Part shown: piece after piece, positions 10,876 through 22,158 of the stretch | Numbering within the stretch: position 1 is the first letter of the stretch | Layout of the letters: each line of letters opens with the position of its first letter | NCBI GenBank assembly: GCA_036346395.1 | Contig: CM070604.1 | Location: 38,653,662-38,717,661, forward strand | Direction of reading: 5' to 3' | DNA: 64,000 nucleotides | From: Hsuehochloa calcarea | Taxonomy: Eukaryota; Streptophyta; Magnoliopsida; Poales; Poaceae | The notes under the pieces: generated by a model | Told to the model about the DNA's origin: nothing | Seen by the model: the letters and a program-made list of their open reading frames with translations, nothing else | Databases searched by the model: none | Made by a program: the position numbers and the translations under genes

Positions 10876-11150
10876 TGTATCATGTGTTGATGCATACGAA
10901 GAGCTTGAAGAAATAGGAATCATCGTATGTCGATGATGATTAAAGAGAAGACCCATCATGTGTTGATGGAGGTCAAGTGAAGAAATGCATCATGTGTTGA
11001 TGCATGTCAAGACTCGGGATGAGAAAATCATCATGTGTTGATGATGTTCAAGATAAGATCCCGAAGTGAAGAAATCATCATGTGTTGATGATGTTCAAGA
11101 TAAGATCCCGAAGTGAAGAAATCATCATGTGTTGATGATTGTCAAAGTCA
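10876..11150 (+). repeat. Repeated CATCATGTGTTGATG motif, 47-bp tandem core
   Basis: The palindrome-like motif ATCATGTGTTGATG occurs about seven times. At 11026-11130 it forms part of a near-perfect 47-bp tandem repeat that includes TTCAAGATAAGATCCCGAAG. Confidence 0.85.
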
Positions 11151-11398
11151 AGGACCCGGACTTGAAGTGTTGATGTGCGTCATCAAGCTTCAAGAAGATG
11201 CAAGACAAAGGTATGACTAGCTAGGGCTAAGGATGTGTTCCTACTCTTTTACCGGTCTTGATGTTTGGTTGGAAGACAGGATTGCTAGTATAGGATTGTC
11301 GTACTATTAAGAGGGGTCTTGACTAGTAGTATGAGTTAGTCATGTGTTGATAGCTCATTATGTTTGCTCTAGCTCATCTATGCATGGTGCTATTATTT

Positions 11399-11745
11399 GC
11401 GAATGTGTTTTGCAAATAATTGATGCTCATGCATTTAATTTTTGTAGCATAGGACTATAGTTTGCAACTGTGTTTTGCAAATGGTTTAAGTCCATACACC
11501 TTAGCCTTGTGGCATGATGCTGATATTTGCGAATGTGTTTTGCAAATAGTTGAAGCTCATGTTTGATTTCTTGTAGCATGCGACTTAAGTTTGCAAATGT
11601 GTTTTGCAAATGGTGTAAGTCCATGTACATTATACCTTGTGATGTGTATTCTAAAGGTTGGCAAATATGTTTTGCAACCTGTTAAGAATATCATCTTTGA
11701 AACCTTGTTGGAAATGCACTCAAATGGGCGAATGTGTTTTGCCAT
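11399..11745 (+). repeat. Six copies of GCGAATGTGTTTTGCAAAT at 60-70 bp spacing
   Basis: The motif GCRAATGTGTTTTGCAAAT occurs near 11399, 11460, 11528, 11590, 11660 and 11727, separated by related spacer sequence. Alternate copies are followed by AGTTGAAGCTC or GGTGTAAGTCC, so the real repeat unit may be a dimer of about 125 bp. Confidence 0.8.
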
Positions 11746-12437
11746 TTGAAGCGAAGCCAATGTGTTTGGCCTCTGTGGTCTGGCGGTTAGACCGCCAGTG
11801 GTCACCGGTCTGACCGGTGCCAAAACGGTCGAACTGTCATGTGTTGGGCGGTCGGACCGATTTCCCTTTGTGTTGATTCTCTCAGACGGTAGTTCCGCTT
11901 GATAAACGGAACTACCGGTGTCTTGAAGTACCGCAAGGTCCGCTGCACGTTTATTCCAGAGAAGCACCATTTGGTGTTTGCCGATTTGCCTCGGGCGGTC
12001 GGACCGGCCAGCCTTGGCGGTCTGACTGATTTGGCGGTGGTCAGACCGGCCATTAGTTGGCGGTCAGACCGGCCCTGCATAGATTCGAGGGAATCTCTCC
12101 CCCAACGGCTAGTTTTTGTGTGTGGGCTATAAATACTCACCTTGGTCGGTTGGGGATGGTTGCTGATGTTGCTGGTGTTATTGTGAGGAATCTTGATTTG
12201 TCTTGTGCTTTACTTTGAACAATTTATACTACATGCTTTAATTGCTTATATATCATTGTATGATTGCTCTCATTGTATTGTGTTCTTATTGTTGATGCAC
12301 TTAGGAAGCCTAGTTGATTTAGGTTTTAATTGTGCAAAACCAATTTGTTATTAGCTTCCGTGATTATATATTGGTTTTAGCGCTAAAGTTTTTAAAATCG
12401 CCTATTCACCCCTCTAGTCGGCCACCTCGATCTTACA

Positions 12438-12823
12438 GACTTGACACAATCGATCACCGTTCCCGTAAATAGAAGGGGAGCTAGTTGAGACTGCACCGAT
12501 ATGGAACCTTCAGAAAGGGTATACACGCACTAGTATGTAACCTTCTAAAAGGCTTATTGGGTTTGAACATTCCCATGAAGGGATACATCGGTAGGGATGT
12601 GTGCATACACATCGAAGCTAAAACTAAAGGGACTTGCCACAGTAATTAGAAGCGTGGTGAGCAAGTAGAAGCATTAGAAGAATTACCCTATGAAGAAATA
12701 GCTATAAAATATGTGACCACAGGAGAATCTTTGAATATGACAACAGCCAATGTCAACATTTACTTTGCAAAGAAAATTACCACAATCATCGATCTTGATC
12801 TAGAGCCTGTATCGCTCGCTGAA
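12438..12823 (+). pseudogene. Copia element A linker, continuation
   Basis: After the SIRE-like LTR the copia polyprotein resumes in degraded form. A readable block is YEEIAIKYVTTGESL, then NVNIYFAKKI and EPVSLAEC. This is the region just before reverse transcriptase in this group. The frame stops at the gypsy insertion and continues at 24061. Confidence 0.65.
12819..12823 (+). repeat. Target-site duplication CTGAA (left copy)
   Basis: CTGAA precedes the LTR start TGTAGCG. The same five bases follow the LTR end CCCGACA at 24061-24065. This 5-bp duplication proves the limits of the gypsy element. Confidence 0.95.
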
Positions 12824-13923
12824 TGTAGCGTCCCGTTTTTTGGAGTTTTTGAAAATTTTAAAAATAGAACCATTTGCTTCTATTTGCCAAAAGCTTAATT
12901 TGGAAATTTCAAAATCCATTTGCAGTTTAATATGAGTTAATCAAACTTCAATTAAATTAAAGTTGGTTTAATTGAATTTTCTGGAATTTAAAATCAAAAT
13001 TATTATTTTAAGAATTTTCTTGGATTTATTGCATTTTAAAAAAGGGTTTTTCCTTTTTCCCGAAATTAAAAATTAATTTATTTGGAAAATAAAAAGAAAA
13101 TTTAAAGTTAAAAGTATTTTTATTAAGTCTAGAATAAGTCAAGGAATTTCTGTGAATTTTTCTAGAATTTTTGGAGTCTATTTGCTATTTTCTAAATTGC
13201 TTTTGATTTGTTTGAATTTCTAAAACTCAAAATGTATTTTAATCCTTTTACTGCTTTTGGGCGAAACCCTAGCCGCCCATCCCTATTCCCTCGCCCGCCC
13301 GCTTCGCTTCGGCCGTTCTCGACCGCTGGATCTCCATCCGGCCGCTCTCGCCGCCGCGTCGCCGTCTTCTTGTGGTTGGATTGAGATCTGGCCGCTTCCT
13401 TCGCTTGCGCTCTCCTTTCTTCTCCGCCGTTGATCGCGATCCGGCCGCATCCGACGCCGCGCCCTTCCTCTTCCCACCGCCTCGAAATCGGACGGCGCCG
13501 CTTGCTCTCCTCGCCGCGCTTCTTCTCCTCCACCGTCCGACGAATCGGACGGCTCTCCGTCGCCGCGCCTCGTTCCCACCGTCCGTCGGGATCGGACGGT
13601 TCCCTGTTCGTCTCAACGCGCCGCTCTCTCTCTCTCCGTCCCTGTCGCTGCGCGAATCCTGTTGCGCCGCGAATCCGCCAGCCATGGCCGTCTCGTCCCG
13701 CCTCCGCCGCGCCTTCGCCACGCCACGCTGTCCCATCGCCGCTCCATTGTTTTTCTCGCAAGCTCTATAAAGCCGCCGCCTCTTCCTCTCCTCTCTTCTT
13801 TCTCTCTCTCTCTCGGTCGCGTTAGCCGCTCTCTCCCTCCTCGCCTTCGGCCGCCTCGCTGTCTCTCCCGGCATCGCCGCTGTTTCGTTGCGCCGCCGTC
13901 GTCTCTAACTCCGCCGCCACCGC

Positions 13924-13955
<32 letters not shown>

Positions 13956-15848
13956 GACCGTGGGCCCGAGCCCACGTGGCCACCCACGTGGCACCGCGTC
14001 GGCGCCACGCGTCGGCGGTTCGCCAGCGTGGCTGCTAAGTCGTCGTGATTCGATCGTATGTAAACCGGATTTTTCAAGAGAAAATTAAATCCAAAATCCA
14101 AAACCCTAAATCTATCATTTCATGTGATTTTCCAACTTCTTTTGGCTATAACTTTCACATCCGAACTCCGATTTGGGTGATCCAAATTTCTAAATTTATA
14201 TAAATTCATCCTCTTTCATTTGGTACTGGTTTTGTAATTTTGGAGTTCATTTGGTGCTGTTTTATTTATTTGTTGCTATTCTCGCACGTGTAGATTCCTA
14301 AGGCATTTGGAAGATTTCTTCAATTCGACGATCAAGACCCTCTCCTCACAACGAAGGCAAGTCGTAGGCCTTTGACCATGTTGAACCCATTTTACAAATG
14401 TATATTGTATTAAATTATCATGCATGGCTAGTTTTATTAAAACTAGTTTTGGGAGTAGATAATTACCAATTTGCCATTATGCCTCCTTGATAAATTAAAA
14501 TGAAATGTCTCCTTGAATGACATATATCCTTGGACACCTTAGGATGGTTAATACTAGTTGGACATAATTGTAATACCAACTTGGGAGCGTAATATTGCTT
14601 AGACATGCTTTAGTTACCCGCGAGACTTTCGATCACATGTTCGATGATTGTGGAAATTTGACTAATGGAACTATGGAACAGTGGTGTGAGGCCACTTTTA
14701 AAAGATGTTGTGCCATGGCGAGGATTGCCATTTGGTTGGGAATGAACAAAATGATTTATGCTCGGGCTTGAGGTAGGGAGCTAGAGTGGGTGCGTAATGC
14801 ACATTGGGTTGTGGTAGACTTGTCTCGAGCGACCAACTAAGGACTTAACTTCGCAAGTCATTGATCCGGTCACCTCGTGCAACCATAAGTCCGGTATGGG
14901 ACTGACCGCCAATTAATTAGGAAAGTTTTGAGTCGGTTCTGTTGTGGTATTTATTGGCGCAAGAGGGGGTGTGATGGCGAAACCTTAGCGCGTAACCGAG
15001 GCAAAATGGAACTTTGTAAAAGCCTTGTCACGTGCTCTAGACTACTCACCTAAGGAAGTGAGCGGTGGTATCGGCGGATGCCAAACAAACTAGAGAATTC
15101 GTGTCTTGTGGGTAAAGTCCGCACAACCTCTGCAGAGTGTCAAAATCTATTCAATAGCCGTGTCCCCTGCTTACTTTACATGCCCAGTGATTTCGCGCAA
15201 GGGGTAGTATTTTTTCAAAAATGTGGTTTGGTTCGATGGAAACGTTTGGTTGGAATGGTTGGGAAGTGAACGGATGTTCACCGTTTGATTCAAAAGAGCT
15301 TGGTTATCTATGTATTATTCTTTTGAAATCGCTTGCCATCTAATTATTGTATTTATTGTTAAACTTGCTTTACGCAAATTAACCATAAAGCCATCCTTGT
15401 TTAAGCCCGGCATGAATACTATGTGCACACATTTCTCTCGACTTCTCGAGTACTTTATGTACTCACGGCTTTATGCCCTTTGTTGATCACCCAAGAAGAA
15501 TCAGAAATGTTGAGTTCTACGAAAAGGCTACTTTGAAGACTTCGCGATCTAGGTCACGTCCTCCACTCGATTGCCTGTGGGCATGTCGATTGGGCTCCAC
15601 GTATTTTTGAGATTTCCTCTGCCAGATACTCTGTTGTTGCTCAGCCACGTGAGGCGACTTTTGTAAGAACCTTGACCATAAGGTCTTTCTTTGTTTTAAT
15701 TAATATTACTTTATGCGCTTCATTAGTTCGTCATTGAATGGTTATGAATGCATCATTGTTGCAACTGTGCAAGCTAGCTACTGATCATGGGACTAGCTTG
15801 GTCTGCACAGAGGGTCTCGGGGTTGTGTGAATCCCCGGGGTCCCGACA
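12824..15848 (+). repeat. Gypsy 5' LTR
   Basis: It begins TGTAGCGTCCCG and ends CCCGACA. AT-rich U3 sequence is followed by a GC-rich block with repeated RATCGGACGG motifs and a TATA box (CTATAAAGCC) near 13765. A pyrimidine tract and CT microsatellite (about 13923-13955) follow. It is 3025 bp against 3115 bp for the 3' copy. The differences are mostly small indels concentrated in CpG-rich parts. Confidence 0.93.
13923..13956 (+). repeat. CT microsatellite in gypsy LTR
   Basis: An uninterrupted CT run lies in the transcribed leader of the LTR. The partner run in the 3' LTR is at about 22122-22156, with different length. Confidence 0.9.
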
Positions 15849-15853
15849 AGAGA

Positions 15854-15866
15854 TGGTATCAGAGCC
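15854..15866 (+). other. Gypsy primer binding site (initiator tRNA-Met type)
   Basis: TGGTATCAGAGCC lies five bases after the 5' LTR end and is complementary to the 3' end of plant initiator tRNA-Met, the usual gypsy primer. Confidence 0.92.
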
Positions 15867-16454
15867 ATATCGACTGTAGGACGTAGCCTTTAGTTAGATT
15901 GGTCGTCTTAGTCAAAGATTCAAAATATATTTTCTAAATCAAACCAAGCAATTAACTTGACTAGAAATTCTTCTCTCATCTTATTCTGTTCTTTCTTATC
16001 TTATTCTATTCTTATCTTATCATCTTACCCTCTTATATCATTCTTGAGTTCTTTTATCTTATCTTTTCTGGAACTTGGTTTTCAAATTTAAATTTGACTC
16101 CCTCATCTCTGGATTATCCCTAGGATCGAGCCCTTCAAGATCAAGTAATGGAAGTTTTGGAAGTTCAAGATCCGCAGTTTGTTTCAAGTTGCCCCTCCGT
16201 AAAGATTAGATTAGTAGCTGCCCTCCCTAGTTTTAGAGTCGTTTAGTCTGCGTAATAGTGCTTCTGTGCTTAAGTGTCCCTTTTGGTTTGCTTCTTGATA
16301 GCTTTCCGGCTATCCGTTCGTTGGGTAAAACCAATTTTGTCCGCATTAGGTTGATCCATCTATCTCCCTTGTTCCTCGCTCATCTCCGTGCTTTCCCTCG
16401 CATCTAAATTGCTTTCTTCTTCTCGTCTATTAAACCTGTGAAGCTTTGTCGCAG
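15867..16454 (+). other. Gypsy untranslated leader
   Basis: Between the primer site and the gag start lies T-rich leader sequence without supportable coding potential. Confidence 0.7.
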
Positions 16455-17620
16455 ATGGTTCAGACCCGCAACTCCGCAAGCCAGGATGAGACTCAGCGCC
16501 CGATGCCCTGTCTTCCCAGCCGCCAGTCAGATCCGGTTTGAGTCGAGTTCATGGCGAGCCCAGACGCAAATGATGAGCTCTTTGATGCGATTATGACTCG
16601 AGATGATGAATCGCCAGAACTGCACAGCTTGCCCTCCTCGCAATGATGAACCGATCAAGCAACCGCCACGCCCACGCCGCTCCACCCCGTGTTTCCTCGA
16701 GCCAGTGGCGAGTTTCTAAGGACCCATCCGCCCACTTTCTCTAGCTCCTCGGAGCCATTGGACGCAGATGACTGGTTACGTTTCATGGAAAAGAAGCTCG
16801 CTATCACCCGTTGTGATGATCGCGAGAAGGTTACAGATGCCACTCACCGGCTTGAAGGTACCGCGAGAATGGTGGGAGAACTATTGTGCGCCCATGGAAA
16901 CCGAGAGTATCACTTGGGCCGAAGTTTTGAGAGCTTTCCGCCACTCCCATATTCCCGATGGAAAGGTGGAAATGAAAAGAATGAGTTCCGTGAGTGCGGC
17001 AAGGCAACATGTCGGTGAGTGAATACCTTAACAGATTCACTCGGTTGTCCGTTATGCCCGGAAGGACGTTGCCACGATGATGCCCGCCAAGCGCTTCAAG
17101 AGAGGACTCAACCCGGTTTGAAGGTGCAAGTCATTGGGAATGACTATTCAGATTTCCAAAGACTTGGTGAACAAGGCCATGCTCATCGAGGAATCCCGCC
17201 GTGAACTTGAAGAATCCGCAAGAGAAAGATGATGCAGACATGCTGCCCATCGGTCCCACTCCCAGAGAGTCAGAATGAATGTGCCGCCTCCTGCCCGTGT
17301 TGCTCCACCTGTCACATTCAGAGCCCCAGCAAAGACTCGCCAGCTAGCCTCCGTGACCCGCAGCTTCAGCAGCTCCAAAGAACCAAAGAACCAAGGAATG
17401 GCAACCTGCGGCAGGGATCACCGCTTTAAGTGTCATCGGTGGGGCACTTCGCCAATAGTTGCCTGCAGAGGCAAGGCCCTTCTCTGCTCGTTTCAACATG
17501 GGAGCCACTCAGACCAGACCCCACTCAGAGTCGCACGTGGAGCCCTCGGACTCCAACGCACTATCAAGTCTCCTCGGCCTTTTGGAAGAGGTCGTGTGAA
17601 CCACACCACTTTGTGGAGGA
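16455..17620 (+). pseudogene. Gypsy gag relic
   Basis: The start MVQTRNSASQDETQRP is a common gag opening in this group. At 16689-17100 the retrotransposon gag core is readable: FLRTHPPTFS, ADDWLRFMEKKLAITRCDD, WWENYCAPM and TWAEVLRAFRHSHIPDGK. The readings are spread over at least three frames. A CCHC-type knuckle (KCHRWGHFANSC when frames are followed) lies at about 17425-17470. In-frame stops near 16540 and 16645 and several shifts make it non-functional. Confidence 0.82.
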
Positions 17621-20600
17621 AGCCCGAGACGACCTTGACGTCGTCTTGGGTAAGTTCCTTGTCAATTCAAAGACTCCCATTGCTTTTGTTTGATTAGGAG
17701 CTTCGCATTCGTTTGTTTCTCGGAGTTTCTTTGAAAGGCACCGGTTGGAAGTTTTGCCTCTTAAAAGTGTTTTGTTGGTTCGATCTCGGTTCGAATTGAG
17801 TACGAACCAAGGTTGCCCTAAGGTTAAAGTGACCATAGAAGGGTAGAATTCCTTGCTAATCTCATCATCATAGACACCAAGTCTCTTGATGTGATTTTGG
17901 GAATGGATTGGCTTGCCAATCACCAAGCCCTCTTGGATTGTGGTGGTAGAAGCATCACTTTGGTCGGTCCGGATGGAACCAAGGTAAAGTTTGAAGCCTC
18001 CCGGAGAAGCTAAATTGGATCTTTAGTCTGCGCAGTGCAGTGTTGTGTCTTTGGAGGAAGTGCCGAGTCGAGAGTTTTCGGATGTCTTTCTGATGATCTA
18101 CCCGAATGCCGCGGACCGAGACTTGGAGTTTGTCATCAATCTTGTTCGAGAACTGCACCTATCTTCAAGAGACCCTACAGATTGCTGTCAATGATTTGGT
18201 TGGTGAAGAAGCAAATTGAAGAAATGCAAGAGAAAGGTTTTGTCAGGCCAAGTTCTTCACCTTGGGGAGCCCGGTGATCTTTGTTGCAAAGAAGGATGGT
18301 ACCCAGCGGATGTGTGTGGATTACAGAGCCCTCAATGAGGTCACCATCAAGAACAAGTACCCTCTGCCGGGATCGATGATTTGTTTGATCGGTTGAAAGG
18401 AGCCGGTGTGTTCTCCAAGATAGACTTGAGGTCGAGTTACCACCACCAAGATTCGTCCGTAAGATATTCCCAAGACAACTTTCTCAACCCGGTATGGGTC
18501 AGTATGAGTTCACGGTCATGTCGTTTGGATTGACCAATGCCCACGCTACTTTATGAACTTGATGAATAAAGTATTCATGGAATATTTGGATAAGTTCGTC
18601 ATTGTCTTCATTGGCGATATTTTGGTGTATTCAAGAGTGAAGAAGAGCATGAAGAGCACCTCCGTTTGGTCTGAATAAGCTTAGAGATCATCAACTCTAT
18701 GCTAAATTCAGCAAGTGTGAGTTTTGGATGAAAGAAGTTACTTTCTTGGGGCATGTCATGTCTGCGGAAGGAGTGTCTGTTAACCCTAGCAAGGTTAAGG
18801 ATGTGCTTAATTGGGAGTCACCCAAGTCGATTGCCTCAGTCGAAGTTTTCTCGGAATGGCGAGGATACTACCGTCGATTCATAGAAGGATTCTCCAAGAT
18901 AGCAAGACCCTCACTCATTTGTTGAAGAAAGAAAAGAAATTTGCTTGGACAAAGATTGTGAGCAAAGTTTTCAAGAGTTGAAGAAGCGTTTGACATCAGC
19001 TCGGTGTTGATTTTGCCGATGTCCTAAGGATTTTGAGATTTTACGTGATGCATCCGGCAAGGACTTGGTTGTGTCTGATGCAAGAAAGGAAGGTTGTAGC
19101 TTATGCTTCCGTCAATTAAGGCCTCATGAAGTGAATTACCCCACTCATGACTTGGAGTTAGTCAGTAGTGCATGCTTTAAAGATATGGCGTCATTACCTT
19201 ATTGGTAATCGCTGTGAAGTCTATACGGACCATAAGAGCTTGAAGTACATTTTCACTCAGGCTGACCTTAATATGAGGCAAAGAAGGTGGTTAGAGTTAA
19301 TTAAGGATTATGATATTGGAATCCATTGCCACCCAGGCAAAGCTAATGTTGTGGCAGATGCCTTGAGCAGAAAAGTCTACTGCAATACCCTGACGATCAA
19401 GGAAAATCAGCCAGCCCTTTATGAAGAGTTCCTGAAGCTCAAGTTAGAGTTGGTTGAAGAAGGTTACCTAGCTGCCCTAGAAGTTCAACCCACTTTGCGG
19501 AATCAGATCATGGAAGCTCAAATCGAAGATGCCAATATTAAGGAAATCAAGAGCAACATGAAGAAGGGTAAAGCCCTGAGATTTTCAGAAGATGAGCAAG
19601 GCACCATTTGGTTTGACAAGCGAATTTGTGTTCCGGATCAGAAAGAGCTTAAGCAGTTGATACTCAAGGAAGCCCATGAAACTTTGTACTCCATTCACCC
19701 TGGAAGCACAAAGATGTACCAAGATCTTAAAGAAATGTATTGGTGGCCTAGCATGAAGCGTGAGATTGCCGAGTTTGTAGCTCAGTGTGATGTCATCGTG
19801 AGTTAAGCCGAGCATCAAAGACTCTTGGACTCCGCAACCCTTGAAAGTGCCCGAATGGAAGTGGGAAGAAATTGGCATGGATTTTATCACTGGTTTGCCA
19901 AGGACAAGGTCAGGATATGATTCTATTTGGGTAATTGTGGATCGTCTAACCAAAGTTGCTCACTTTCTCCCAGTCAAGACTACTTACTCTGGTGATAGAC
20001 TGGCAGAATTGTACATGGCAAAGATAGTGTGCCAGCATGGAGTGCCGAAGAAGATCGTGTCAGATCGAGGATCCCAGACAGTTCACCTCAAGATTTTGGC
20101 AGAAGTTGCACAAATGTTTTGGGTACTAATCTAAATTTGATCTGACTTATCATCCCAGACGGATGGATAGACAGAGAGAGTAAATCAAATCCTATAAGAT
20201 ATGTTAAGGGCTTGTGCCTTAGCAAATCAGACCAGTTGGGATCAAATGCTACCTTATGCAGAGTTTTCTTATAACAACAATTACAGTCAAGCCTCGGATG
20301 TCTCCATTTGAAGCTCTTTATGGAAGAAAATGCGAACACCGTTGTATTGGAATGAAGTAGGCGAAAGACAAGTGTTTGGGCGGATATTTTGGAAAAAGCC
20401 AAGAGCAAGTTCGATCAATCGGAGAAAGGTCAAAACAAACAGACCAGAGCAGAAGAGTTATCTTGCGATAACCGTCGCCGAGATCTAGCTTTTGCACTGG
20501 TGATCATGTGTACTGAAGGTATCGCCTCTCAAAGGATCGTCGTTTGAGTAAGTGGAAAGCTTGCACCAAGGTACATCGGACCTTTCGATTCTAGCCCAAG

Positions 20601-20933
20601 AGGAGAAGTTGCTTACCAGTTGGACCTTCCACCTCAGCTGTCAGATGTGCATGATGTCTTCCACGTGTCGCAGTTGAAGAAGTGTTTGCGTGTGCCCGAA
20701 GAGCAGATGCCAATGGAAGCAATTGCCCTACAAGAAGACCTCACTGCAAGGAGCATCCCATCCAGATCTTGGAAGTAGCGAGCAGTGACAAGAAGCAAGA
20801 CCATCCGCTTGCAAGGTCGGTGGAGCAACCACACCAAGAAGAAGCCACTTGGGAACGAGAAGATGACTTGAAGGCTGAGTTTCCCCACCTATTCTCTAGT
20901 CAGCCTGAATCTCGGGGTCGAGATTCCCTTTAA
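17621..20933 (+). pseudogene. Gypsy pol relic (protease, RT, RNase H, integrase)
   Basis: The order is protease, RT, RNase H, integrase, typical of Ty3/gypsy. The protease active site reads D-stop-GASHSFVS: the Ser codon of DSGA has become TAG. Reverse transcriptase (about 18190-18800) shows VAKKDGTQRMCVDYRALNEV. Its catalytic box reads FIGDILVYS, with the first Asp of the xxDD motif changed to Gly. RNase H ends with YTDHKSLKYIFTQ and VVADALSRK. At 19660-19800 part of the HHCC zinc module is present. The integrase core has MDFITGLPRTRSGYDSIWVI and VSDRGSQ, but sequence around the catalytic Glu is damaged. The C-terminus (EEATWEREDDLKAEFPHLF) is chromovirus-like. Many frameshifts are present. 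Confidence 0.88.
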
Positions 20934-20945
20934 GAGGGGTAGGTT
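20931..20945 (+). other. Gypsy polypurine tract
   Basis: TAAGAGGGGTAGGTT lies between the pol stop codon and the 3' LTR start, the expected plus-strand primer position. Confidence 0.85.
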
Positions 20946-22126
20946 TGTAGCGTCCCGTTTTTCGGAGTTTTTGAAAATTTTAAAAATAGAACCATTTGCT
21001 TCTATTTGCCAAAAGCTTAATTTGGAAATTTCAAAATCCATTTGCAGTTTAATATGAGTTAATCAAACTTCAATTAAATTAAAGTTGGTTTAATTGAATT
21101 TTCTGGAATTTAAAATCAAAATTATTATTTTAAGAATTTTCTTGGATTTATTGCATTTTAAAAAAGGGTTTTTCCTTTTTCCCGAAATTAAAAATTAATT
21201 TATTTGTAAAAGAAAAAGAAAATTTAAAGTTAAAAGTATTTTTATTAAGTCTAGAATAAGTCAAGGAATTTCTGTGAATTTTTCTAGAATTTTTGGAGTC
21301 TATTTGCTATTTTCTAAATTGCTTTTTGATTTGTTTGAATTTCTAAAACTCAAAAATGTATTTTAATCCTTTTCTGTTTTGGGCCGAAACCCTAGCCGGC
21401 CCATCCCTATTCCCCGGCCCGGCCCGTTTCCGCGCTCGGCCGTTCCTGACCGTTGGATCTCCATCCGGCCGCTCTCGCTTCGCCGCGTCGCCCCGTGCTG
21501 CTGACCGTTGGATTGAGATCTGGCCGTTTCCTTTCGCCCGCGCTCTCCTTTCTTCTCCGCCGTTGGATCGCGATCCGGCGCATCCGACGCCGCGCCTTCC
21601 TCTTCCGCGCCGTCGAAATCGGACGGCGCCCGCTCGCCTCCTCGCCGCGCCTCTTCTCTCCCCACCGTCCGATCGGAATCGGACGGCTCTCCGTTCGCCG
21701 CGCCTCCCTCGTTCCCCACCGTCCGATCGGAATCGGACGGCTCCCGCTCGTCGTCTCCAACGCGCTCTCTCTCTCTCTCCCGTCCGTCGCGCCAGACGAA
21801 TCCTGTTCGCGCGAATCTCGCACGCGCGCTTTCGCCGCGAATCCAGCGCCAGCCGTCTCAAGGCCCGCCTCGCCCCGCCTCCGCCATGCGCCACGCCAAG
21901 GCTGCCCCATCGCCCGCTCATTGTTTTCTCGCCGCAAGCTCTATAAAGCCGCCGCGCCTCTTCCTCTCCCCTCTCTTCTTTCTCTCTCTCTCTCTCGGTC
22001 GCGTTCGCCCGCTCTCTCCCCCTCTCGCCTTCGGCCGCCTCCGCGTCGTCTCCCGAAGCATCGCCGCCGTTCCCCGTTGCGCCGCCGTCGTCTCCCCCAA
22101 CTCCGGCCGCCACCGCGCCCTCCCCG

Positions 22127-22158
<32 letters not shown>

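Larger units (their letters stand above)
10036..12437 (+). repeat. Long SIRE-like (copia) solo LTR, possibly two overlapping LTR pieces
   Basis: The start (TGTCATTATGAGTTAATGG, then GTGATTAATGATAAG) resembles the 5' ends of large SIRE-type LTRs. The end (CCTATTCACCCCTCTAGTCG to TTACA) resembles their 3' ends. A TATA box (GGGCTATAAATACTC) lies near 12126. A second start-like sequence lies at 10714-10775, so this may be a 5' fragment followed by a fuller LTR. It sits inside the linker of copia element A, which resumes directly after it. No clean duplication was found; the flanks share only GAC. Minisatellites fill much of it. Confidence 0.6.

Noticed and set aside
15854..15866. Possible tRNA gene fragment
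   Set aside because: Only the primer-complementary stretch is present; there is no cloverleaf around it. It is the retrotransposon primer site.
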